The position numbers and the translations under genes are program-made. This document shows positions 55,186 through 64,000 of a DNA stretch of 64,000 nt, piece after piece. The DNA is from Steinernema hermaphroditum. Its lineage: Eukaryota; Nematoda; Chromadorea; Rhabditida; Steinernematidae. The stretch is taken from assembly GCA_030435675.1 (NCBI GenBank), contig CM059624.1, positions 13,602,769 to 13,666,768 of the forward strand, given 5' to 3'. Under the pieces are notes generated by a model. It did not search any database. It saw only the letters and a program-made list of their open reading frames with translations, and was not told the DNA's origin. Each line of letters starts with the position of its first letter. Position 1 is the stretch's first letter.

Positions 55186-57927
55186 TGATACGAACATCGT
55201 ACAAGCACTCACCGCAAGCATCCCCCCGAACACGAAGTGATGAAGCATTCGATCAATTTCAATGAATAAATTAAATATTCGCGTAAGTCAAAAAATGAAA
55301 AGCGGCGGACCGACAAACCGGACGCAGATCTCTCCCTGGGAGGTCCCGAGGGACTGTCTCAAATGGACGAACTTGCTCTGTTTCATAGTGGACCGATATT
55401 CATCAGCATTTTTAGCGCATTTTCCACCCACTGAAACCTTATCGTAATGCCAATAGGGAGCCCAGAAAGAGCTTATACGCCACTTCAACAAAATATACTT
55501 CAGAGCTCTCCCTCTCTTTTGAGTGGTCAGATACTACTGTCTCCTCTGTGTCTCCATTCAGGAATGGGAAGTACGAGCGGTCTAGACAATTTGAATCAGT
55601 TGCCCAGCCATTTCTCCAAAAGATACACCAATAGGATCTACTTGTACAAGACAAGAATTGATGTGAACGAAGGAAATCGTTCAGAATAGAACACAAAGTG
55701 CAGAGACTGAAGCAAAGTAAAGATCGAACTACGCGAACATTACCCACAGCAAAGCCCTAAATTATAAATCAGCGATTGACGATAATTTCCACAAAACCTC
55801 ATGCATAAAACGATCGCTTCCCTCGGAAACGTTCCACTGGATCCACCGACCGGCACCTGACAGTCTGCACGCCTCGAATGTCGCCAAAAAACGCCGCGAA
55901 CGGCCGCATCCCCATAAACACCATTCCGCGGCGCTTTTTGTCCGACGGCGCGATTCAACAGCGTGCAGGTGAGTGCAGGCTTGCGCAACGCTCCATCTGC
56001 CCCGGCCCCACAATTAGCCCGGGCCACACACAACGGCGCCGGAAGGCCGCCGGAATAGGTAAACGGCCGTGGCGATAATTGCTTTTGTCGCTTCACGCCT
56101 TCTGGTCGAAGTGCTAATACGGGGTTACGGTAAGGGGAACACGGTAATTGCCGGGTGGCCGTTTGTTGCTCAGAAGGCAACAGAGGGCCAACTGTGCGAT
56201 CATTGTGTCGCCTTTCCTCGCGGGAATATCAGTCGTGCACGCGACAATGAGGACGAGGACGGGCTGTCAGCGGAGATGAATTATTGAGGAGGGGCCGAAA
56301 ACAATCAGCCAGAAGCATAATTAGATAAAGCCCTTTTCGGAGGCCCTGACTCTCTAAGCCGCTTATCCCAGCCTCAAGTGATCGCGGTGGGACCGGATTA
56401 TCCGGCACCGGTGTGAGCGAAGAGATTAGTCACAAAAGGAACAATATTGGGCCAAGAAGGAGGGGATGAGGAGGGGAAGAAGTCGGCCCTGATCGCGTGG
56501 CGGACAAACGAAAAACGGCGTCGACAAACAGAGTTTACAACGCGAGAAGATCGATTCCTTTTTTGGGAGCGTTCCATACAGTGGTCGTACGAAATCTGAT
56601 ACAGAAACAGTTCGAATGCGGCCAATTAGCCGGGTCATGAGCGCTTAGCGGCCAAGAAAGGATCAGCTGCCGAGAAGTGTTCGGTTTCGAGGAGCGCGAT
56701 GTCCGATCGGGTTACCTGTCCACCGCAGACGATTCATAAATCAGAAACACCGCCAGGACAAAGTGGCCGCGGATCGTAAACCGACTTCTTTCGGTCGCGG
56801 GCAGCTGCCGCCGGGCCGCCAAAGGGGATTTGGGCGCATATGGGCGCGGATCCGGCGCGATTAGCGCTGTTGCATAAACTTGAGGGGCCGAAGGGTAATT
56901 GGCCTAATGCATTAAGCCGTCGGCGCCGACCCGGCCGAGGAGACGTGCTGATTTTCTGGAGATCCTGGAAGAGACGGAGTGACGGCCAATGGAGACATTG
57001 GTGATGGATTTATGAAAAGCGGCGCGGACGCTTCCTGCCGCAGCTGGACAAGCGAAATTAAGTTTTTGCGATGGAAATGCTTAGGATTGCGCAACTGAAG
57101 TGCGCATTGTGTCGCGGTTATTAGGACGGAGGAGTGACTGATTTATGCGTGCACGTTGATTGTGACGAGGGGGACAAAGAGCGGGCCACGCAAGCTGTTT
57201 GGAGGGGACTCGGACGCGATTCTGCAGATGTAAACGACGAGTAAATCGACGCGGAATAAACACTTTCGGTCGGTCGATGGCTCTGGGCGCCGAAAAGTGC
57301 GCTTTGGAGTCCATGGGGCGCCGCGAATTTGTTTGGATGACGAATTGGGCGCCGCGGAAGGACCCGACCAAGGCCGGAATTCATTAGGATCTCGGCCATG
57401 ATCACTCCAAGGGCTGAGATGAGGGTAATACGGGCTAATTACGCGATCGCCCGAGGGGAGCGATGACGAAGACGCCGGAACGGAACGTCGAATCTGTCGG
57501 CAAAGGCGGAAACGCGCGACTTGGACATGTTTGCCGCGGGATTAGCGCGGTAGCGATGTCCACCGCGGCGGCGTACATTAGGGCAACGCAAACAGGCGAA
57601 GAAGTAAAACAGTTCGACGCGATAGTTTCGGTTGGCCTTGGCTGTCGGCTGCTCGAGGCTGTAATTACGAGGGCGACAGCGATGGCGCAGGTTAATTATA
57701 TCTCTTTTTGAGACGCAAAAAGTAGAAAACGAGGTGTTCGGACGGGGTGGTGGGAGATTTATGACTCTGGATGGTGCAGCGAAGGCGTAAAGTAGCAATC
57801 AGAAGTTGTGCATCTGCAGCTCCTTTATGGCCAGAAGGAGCCTGCCATCCCGAACACTTTGTTCCTGATATGCACGCACCTTTAATTCTACGAGATCTAT
57901 CAATCAAACTACACATCTTATGGCCAA

Positions 57928-59564
57928 TCATTGGAACTGTGCAGAAGGGCCTGCGAAACAGTACTCCACCCCGGCATTGATCTGATCACATGTCAGAGTG
58001 GGCATGTACATCCTAATCAGTGAGCAGTTCTGCCTGGCGAATCCGATGATGTCCTTGATGCCGTATCGCTTGGCCATGGCGGCCATCTCGCCGCAAGGGA
58101 GACTCTCGAGTGTGGGAAGGGGTGGCTAAAAAAGAGACGATTAATTATTCACAGAGAATGTCGTTTTTAAACAAAGTTATCAATCAGCTATTCCACGACA
58201 TTTCTGATACGTGCCAATCAGCATGGTGAGTATTGTTCCAGTATTGATATGAACAGACTTTAAAAAACGGACACCTCACTCGAATCGTAGATTCAACTGA
58301 CATCTACCGTCAGCACAGAAATTCTAAAGAAATAAAAAAACGTGTCTTTCCAAAACGTGTCAAAACCTCGATAAAGAAATCTCGGAAATCTCAAGAACCT
58401 TCCACAAAAAGGCAACTGCTGAAAGGTAGAGTGGATCCAAGTGTAAAAGTATAAAACGGCTGATCATTCTCGAGATGACACTTTTAGCAAGCGTTTTAGC
58501 GAACAATGAAGAGAATAGACTTTAAAAAACGGTCAGCTGAATCGGTTGACCATTTATCATCAGTTCGGAAATTCAAAAGAACTGAAGAAAAGGCTTTTTT
58601 CTTGTGAACATTTATAAAGAAATCTCAAAAATCAATTTCCACGTCAATTGCTAAGAGTGTCAGTGTTGGAGTACCTTTTATCAGGAAGTTTTTTCTCTTT
58701 TCGCCTGGGGTGAATTAGCTCTGTTGGAAGGTGTTGTACGCGGGCACTGAGAGCAACAATGTTGTTACCAATCAGAGTTGTACCCGACCCGAAAACCCGA
58801 ACCCGAAACCCGACCCGAACCCGAAACTTTCGGGTACCCGACCAGAAAACCGGAAAAACCCGACCCGAAAACCCGAACCCGCCAACTCTGTTACCAATAC
58901 TGATTCAAGTGGGTACGAAAGGCTAGGCATACTAAGGAAAGATGTGAATAGGTTGTTCGCGTGTCCGATGCTTCCAGCTTCTAGAAAGAAGGCAGCTTGA
59001 GAAGGATAGTCATACCGCAGAGTGTTTGTTTTTCGGCTGTTTTCTCACTAAATTGCACCACACAAACATGTAGTAATCGGTCAAGAGCTCTATGTACAGA
59101 TTTTAAAATTCGATCGCTACAGGAAAAGCGCCTTCCATTGAAATGGTTGATTGTGATATGACGGCGATCATTCCCTAGATGGTTTAGGCACCTTTAGCAA
59201 CCGTTTTATTGTGATCCAGTATATGGAAATATGGAAAATTCCTACCATATGACCTGCAATGTACTCTGTTTCTAGAACTTACCATTGCTGTAGTAGTAGT
59301 GGCCACAATTTTGGCGAATCTCCTCGGAAAGAGCTGTGCTTTCGATCCTATCCTGACGACATGATGAGTCTCCACGTTGTAGTTATCCACCAAATTCTCG
59401 TCGAAATCCTGCTCCGGCAAAAGGGTCTCCGTCGTCCACTTCACTTCTACCCTTCTCATAGCCTGAACATCTAAGACGTTCATCTATCACGTGCATACAC
59501 TCACCTCAGCTGTTTGGAAAAGACATAAACAGGTGAGAAGAAGAAGGTATGGAGGTGGTTGCAT
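57928..59564 (-). CDS. Unknown small secreted protein
   Basis: Three exons in phase 0 (59564-59505, 59462-59283, 58125-57928) give 145 aa. The signal peptide is MQPPPYLLLLTCLCLFQTAE. A middle charged part holds possible dibasic processing sites (AMRRVE, FPRRFAK). The C-terminal domain has four Cys (LPCGEMAAMAKRYGIKDIIG, QNCSLIRMYM, LTCDQINAG, EYCF), which could form two disulphides. The acceptor used for exon 2 is GTTCAG|GCT; an earlier AG would create an immediate stop. The second intron is long (1,157 nt) and contains a CCCGAA tandem repeat and diverged direct repeats. I do not recognise the family. The right arm of the palindrome starts 83 bp past its stop codon. Confidence 0.72.
58777..58886 (+). 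repeat. CCCGAA/CCCGAC tandem repeat in an intron
   Basis: Imperfect units of CCCGAACCCGAAA and CCCGACCCGAA run for about 110 bp, interrupted by GGGTACC. Confidence 0.8.
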
Positions 59565-60615
59565 TTGGTGGCGATATTTGGTTGAAATGTTGGCGGTGGA
59601 CGTGGGCGCACCGACTGCTCTCTGACCTACTTATCGCCGTTTCTCACTTTCGTTTGCGGATATCTTCGATGGGGTGAATCACGAGCCGCGCGGGAGACGT
59701 TTTTCACAGCATTGGGAGAGGGTGTTCAACGAGATCACGCGGGATGGAAGTCCTTAATCTCGTAAAACACATCTGACGACGACGCACTTTCCCTTCTTGA
59801 CCCCCTTTGGGTTCAATTATCGGATATGGGATCAGGATTAGACAGAGCTTTTTCGAGGAAACTCGTTTCTTAATCTGGCCTTGATCAGAGCGGACATGTT
59901 GTTTCCTTAAATAAGTCCATTTGTTTCTAATTAAGTTAGTTCTTTTGAGAGCTGTCAGCACCCTTTCTAACTGTCATGACATCAGCTTTTTGCCGGTAAT
60001 TTACAAACGGCCAAATGAAGGGAAGTGAAGCTGTTTAGACTGCGGAGAAGAGTGCCTGCATTCAGTCTTGCTGGCGCGTAAGATCCTGGCTTCCTATGCG
60101 TTTTGCGGGCTATTTAAGACACCCAAATTAGAACTCGGAAGCATATGAAAATCGGCCTTAAAAACGAATCTTATCCCCAGAAATTTAAATAAAAAATTGG
60201 ACGGTGGTCCCGCCACGATTACCCTGATTTCATAGAATGATGCCGTTTATGGGTTCATTTGACTACTGTCGATTAAGTGGGCTAGGCATATGAACATCAT
60301 TGGTTCTTAGTGAAGTAGACCTGAATGCAATCGGTCGGTCAGCTTCCCATGGGTTCCTACCGCGAAATGACTATCATTGTTTACAGCGTTTGTCCATCAT
60401 CTGTAGAGAGGTGAGTTTTTCTATGACTCTTCGACGTACAGCCTCCTCGTCGTAGACTCCTTCCCTCTCTCGAAAACCCGCGTGGCAGGACCCTCCCGAC
60501 GAGAAGCCCACTTACCGTCCATCCCACCACCACTGAACAGCCATTTCACTTTACTTTGGATTAAATGACGTTCGTTTTTGCCTGTACTGTGATCATCATT
60601 GTTGCATTCGATTTA
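59565..60615. other. Intergenic, no gene seen
   Basis: Upstream of the secreted-protein gene and downstream of a TIL gene. No open frame with domain content is visible. Confidence 0.45.
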
Positions 60616-61153
60616 TCATTTAAAAATAGCCTTGAAACACGAAGAGATAGGAACACATTTCTCCGCCTTGTCACGCACATATCCTAAAATGACTACTGTA
60701 TACATAGGTAAGGTGAGAATCTCGCCTGGCAGACATCGACAAGCCTCCTTCACACCCACACGATAGCATCTTTTCGATGGTCTTTCACACGTTCTCTCAC
60801 ATTTTCCACCCTTCGAGAATATTTCAAATTCGGAGCAAGTGTCGTTCCTGTTCACAGGTGGGCATTCTGTCTTGGGAATGCAAGTTCCAGCCGAGTCTCT
60901 GACATGGTCTAAGGCAGAACGATGCAACCATTAAGCGTTCCAGTTACCCTGGATGCATCCGCAGCCTCCGAACGGCTGACATACAGAGGCACAGCTGATC
61001 TGGACGCCACAGACGCTGTCGCAGGCTCCACAGCGGTAGAACTGTTCGTTGGTGCCACAGGTCACGTTCATCAACAGAATGTCCGTTATAATCTCAAATT
61101 TACAATGACTAGCGAATAAATGACGGACCAACCGAAGCAAGGAATGCCTCCAT
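60616..61153 (-). CDS. TIL-domain protein with two domains and a GC-AG intron
   Basis: Four exons (61153-61133, 61092-60948, 60908-60726, 60683-60616) give 138 aa. The first TIL domain is CGTNEQFYRCGACDSVC and on; the second starts CSEFEIFSKGGKC and ends CVPISSC. Each is split by a phase-1 intron after CxC..G, as in the 13-16 kb cluster. The third intron (60725-60684) must start with GC (CCAG|GCGAGA), because only this keeps the frame and joins CRCLPG to YVRDKAEKC exactly as in its paralogues. The signal peptide is weak (MEAFLASIITDILLMN), so exon 1 is the least certain part. TATAAATA lies about 45 bp upstream of the ATG. Probable role: secreted protease inhibitor. Confidence 0.8.
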
Positions 61154-61715
61154 CGCGCAATCGATTCAGACGAATTCGAGAGGAGCGAGCGGGTTTTATT
61201 TATAAGCAGGAAAGACGACGCCGCTTTTTCAGCCCATAAACAGAACAGTCATCAATCACGTGTTGCAGTGCAACCTTTGATCGGCTGGAAACGTTTTTGA
61301 TTGTTGATGATTGCTTATCCTAGATGAAGAGGGATGGCTATACTAAGGAGTACTCAGAAAATACGCAGCATCCCAAAAATACCCACTGAGACTTGATTGG
61401 GGATATATCCTCTGCTCGTAAAGTATCGTAAAAGTTCGGAGGCTAACCATCTGGCTCACTCCTCACCAAGAAACTGAACATTGCTCTCCCTGAACTCGAC
61501 CTAAAGACAACAGACCGGTGATTTTTGGCCTTCCGGTCGTCGACTTCCGAAAGCTACGATAGATAGAGGCTATCCGATTTTCGATCCATGTGAAACATAT
61601 AAAGAGCCATGAAAATTACAAGTAGGAACTGGTGCTTATGAATGAGAAATTAAATTTTTTATTTATAAATTTATTACAAACTGCAATATAAGTTTTATTT
61701 ACGTCCTGCTGTGGA
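61154..61715. other. Intergenic with TATA box of the TIL gene
   Basis: TATAAATA on the minus strand at 61,204-61,197 serves the TIL gene. AATAAA-type signals on the minus strand near 61,655-61,675 serve the VWA gene. Nothing else is seen. Confidence 0.5.
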
Positions 61716-64000
61716 TTAAGCTCTAGATGTACTCAGCGGCAGTGACTTCTCCCTCTTTATATAACTTCCGTAGTTCTCGTTCCACAGCTTCTAAAACCAG
61801 AAGATATCCAAATCAGGTCGTCTCTCTCACCTGTTGACGCCACATCCACAAACTGAGCGCCTCCTTTTGATCTTGTGTGAAGACGGAACCATCGAATCTG
61901 GTAATAGGGACCATCCTCTCCTTGTTGAAGCTCTTCGTCACCACCGCCGCGATCTTCACCCTCAACCGGTCGTGCATCTGAGTGGCGGCCTTCACCACAC
62001 TATCCTCCGAGTATCCATCGGAGACGATGATCATCACTTGCAGACGGTCATGTTTAGGAGTGGGCATCAATTTGTGCTTCCTGTATTTGCCTGACTTCAT
62101 GTTCTGCTCCTGCCACAGGATTCCCGCCGCGAAGTTGAGCGCTTTCGCGAGAAATGTGGGGCCTCCTCGGTAGGGTAGTTTGCTTAGGGCTTCTGGAAAT
62201 GTCTTATGCTGTGGAGGCAGATTTTGGCCGGAGCACTACACTTGGGCGCACGTTCACTTGGGCGCACGATCACTTGGGCGCAACGTTCACTTGGGCGCAC
62301 GTTCACTTGGGCGCACGTTCACTTGAGCGCACGTTCATTTGGGCGCATATGTATTTAAGGTTGCGGGCGAGCGAAGCGAGCCACGTATTCATCTTACGTG
62401 CAGCCTAGCATCCAGGTTTGGCCTAGGCAAACCCCGGCTTGGCTTAGGCTCCGGCTTAGGACTATGCCTAGATATTTGAGGTTGCGGGCGAGCGAAGCGA
62501 GCCCCTTATTCATTTTTGTGCTTGGCCTAACATCCAGGCTTGGCTTAGGCAAACCCCGGCTTGGCTTAGGCTCCGGCTTAAGACTATGCCTATTGAAGTG
62601 AACGTGCGCCCAAGTGAACGTGCGCCCAAGTGAACGTGCGCCCAAGTGAACGTGCGCCCAAGTGAACGTGCGCCCAAGTGAACGTGCGCCCAAGTGAACG
62701 TGCGCCCAAGTGAACGTGCGCCCAAGTGATTTGCGCCCAAGTGATAGGTACCGGATTTTGGCAGCCTACTTTTTATGGTGTTGTGCGAGTAGAAGCGATC
62801 GAAATTGAAGTAAACCGTTGGCTCTTTGTCGAAAATGATCGTAGCCGCCCTGGAGCGGCCGGGTGCGATGTCCACGTTGTCGAGGAAGGTGATGAGGAAG
62901 TTCTTCACCTGGAATGGCGTGTGGTAACAAAACAAAAGCCAAGAAATGGTATAAAGATGTTTCAACCATCCTTTTGGATTCGCTACTCCTGTAAGCGATA
63001 TGTCATGTATCTGCATTGTCCTATGATCCGAACAAAGATGGGAATAAAGCCGTTTCAACCGTCCATTTTCGTATTTTGAACCGTCCTCCGTTTTTGAGGA
63101 TTTCAACCTTCCCCCTTTCTGTCGAAAGATCTATTACAAATTTTATGAAGTGGGTGATTTGTATCGAAATTGATTTGTATCATCAACCATCAATCATCAA
63201 GAATTGGCATCTCGATGTCAAAAATGCACTATGCCACGTATCTGCGTTACCCTACGACCCGAAGAAATATATATTTCAAATTTTATGGAATGAATGATCC
63301 GTAATTTGTATCATAAACCTGAAATTTGGATCGCTGTGTATAAAAATGCACTATTCGATATCTCGTTCCATCGGCCAGTTTCTGAACTTCTAGGTGTGTG
63401 GATGTCATTTTTAGAGGCGCTTTTTCACTGGCGTGAAGGTCGATATAAAGCTGTCAGGAAAGGAAAGATGTCATCGGAAGGGAAAACTGAATTTTTTAAA
63501 TTTTGCCGTCTACAATGTCCTCCAGATAGATGCGCTTTCATGACGTTCTTAAATTACCATCTAATGTCAAAGTGAGTCTAGATTCAGAAGCAATTGTGCA
63601 CACTTACCGACTCAAAGTTAGTTAGTCCTATACTGCTACTCGAATCGACCAAAAACAGAAGGTCCACGGGAGGCAGTGTTCTGGCCGGATGACCGTCAGG
63701 AAGATTGCTCACCGCCCTCTGGACACTGTCAGCCTCGGACACCTCTTCATCCGATGAATAGGCTTCGCTATCGTAATCCTGAGAATCGGCACCGGATTCT
63801 ATCGTATTTGGGTGAGTAACCCTTGATGGAACAGCGGTTGTCGATTTTATCTTCTTTTTTGGAGATCTTGCTAATGAGGTGCTGCTTTGGTTTAGATTCT
63901 CCCGACTTTGAGATTGGTCTTGATGATAGTGGTGGTGAACGATAGACGTTTCCAGTTTAGCCTGGCCTGTAGTGGTTGCTTCTTGCCCCGTTTGTCCGCC
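61716..64000 (-). CDS. VWA-domain protein (partial, start beyond window)
   Basis: Four exons are visible: 64000-63608, 62908-62770, 62192-61831 and 61790-61716. The first is a Ser/Gln/acidic linker open to the window edge, ending in the VWA start VDLLFLVDSSSSIG. The metal-ion-dependent adhesion site is complete: DxSxS (DSSSS), the Thr in YRGGPTFL, and the Asp in VSDGYSED. VWA domains bind protein ligands through this metal site and are mostly extracellular. The 3' end is ambiguous: the canonical splice (CAACAG|GTGAGA to TTTTAG|AAG) gives a tail ending STSRA, while another frame of the same exon reads AVERELRKLYKEGEV and on, and stops at 61,723. The intron 62,769-62,193 holds a foldback element; the intron 63,607-62,909 holds diverged direct repeats. 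Confidence 0.83.
62238..62745. mobile_element. Foldback element with 16-bp satellite arms and TTAGGC-bearing core
   Basis: The left arm is about seven units of CACTTGGGCGCACGTT (62,238-62,346). The right arm is about nine units of the complement (62,595-62,745). The core is two tandem copies of about 115 bp (GCGGGCGAGCGAAGCGAGCC ... GGCTTAGGCTCCGGCTTA). The core family also occurs at 541-705. The element sits inside an intron of the VWA gene. No clear target duplication is seen. Confidence 0.8.

Larger units (their letters stand above)
47517..57845 (-). repeat. Right arm of giant inverted repeat (about 10.3 kb)
   Basis: Reverse complement of 35,219-44,934. It is longer than the left arm because it holds a 143-bp segment at 55,902-56,044 missing from the left, a 12-bp extra unit at about 56,465, and an arm-specific segment at 54,405-55,185. 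It ends 83 bp beyond the stop codon of the secreted-protein gene at 57,928. The roughly 8 kb beyond the gene start (49,210-57,845) are mostly non-coding. Confidence 0.97.

Noticed and set aside
55740..56180. 146-residue minus-strand frame in the right arm
   Set aside because: It depends on the 143-bp segment that the left arm lacks and has no domain or splice support.
35219..57845. Reading the giant palindrome as a transposable element
   Set aside because: No terminal motif, target duplication or transposase is visible, and the arms contain an ordinary multi-exon gene with its upstream region.

Overview
The window looks like nuclear DNA from a nematode. Genes have many short introns (often 42-60 nt) with acceptors of the form TTTCAG or TTTTAG. 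Several proteins have recognisable nematode counterparts (eIF4E/IFE, SEL-11/HRD1, SYX-5, PCF-11, SKR). Small secreted TIL-domain inhibitors are clustered, and several repeats carry the nematode telomeric hexamer TTAGGC. I cannot fix the genus; a rhabditid or tylenchine worm with moderate GC content is likely. All gene models below were built by hand from splice signals and reading-frame continuity.

Layout. 1-4.6 kb is repeat-rich and has no convincing gene; it holds a 655-bp hAT-type foldback element with a perfect 8-bp target duplication. 4.6-12.7 kb carries minus-strand genes: a secreted Kunitz/EGF protein, an eIF4E gene with a broken tandem copy, a RING-H2 coiled-coil protein, and an unknown protein with an inverted partial copy. 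13-17.2 kb is plus strand: three TIL-domain secreted proteins and an intronless SKP1-related gene. 17.7-21.8 kb (minus) has two MCFD2-like EF-hand genes flanking an enolase-phosphatase E1. 24.6-35.2 kb holds syntaxin-5, HRD1/SEL-11, a Ly6-like protein (minus) and PCF11. 57.9-64 kb (minus) holds an unknown secreted protein, a fourth TIL protein and a partial VWA-domain protein with a foldback element in an intron. The linked genes share no obvious pathway, although HRD1, MCFD2 and syntaxin-5 all act in the ER-Golgi system.

The outstanding structure is a giant inverted repeat at 35,219-57,845: two arms of about 9.7 and 10.3 kb around a 2.6-kb spacer. Each arm holds one gene for a single-pass membrane protein with a C-terminal PDZ ligand, preceded by about 8 kb of largely non-coding DNA, and the two genes converge on the spacer. 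The inner roughly 5.7 kb of the arms, including the first four recognised coding exons, appears identical. The last exon of each gene lies in the spacer, and these exons are strongly diverged at the DNA level while keeping the same peptide core and terminus. This fits two old paralogous genes whose bodies were recently homogenised by arm-to-arm gene conversion while their terminal exons escaped. Outer parts of the arms are less alike and carry arm-specific segments, which argues against a simple assembly duplication.
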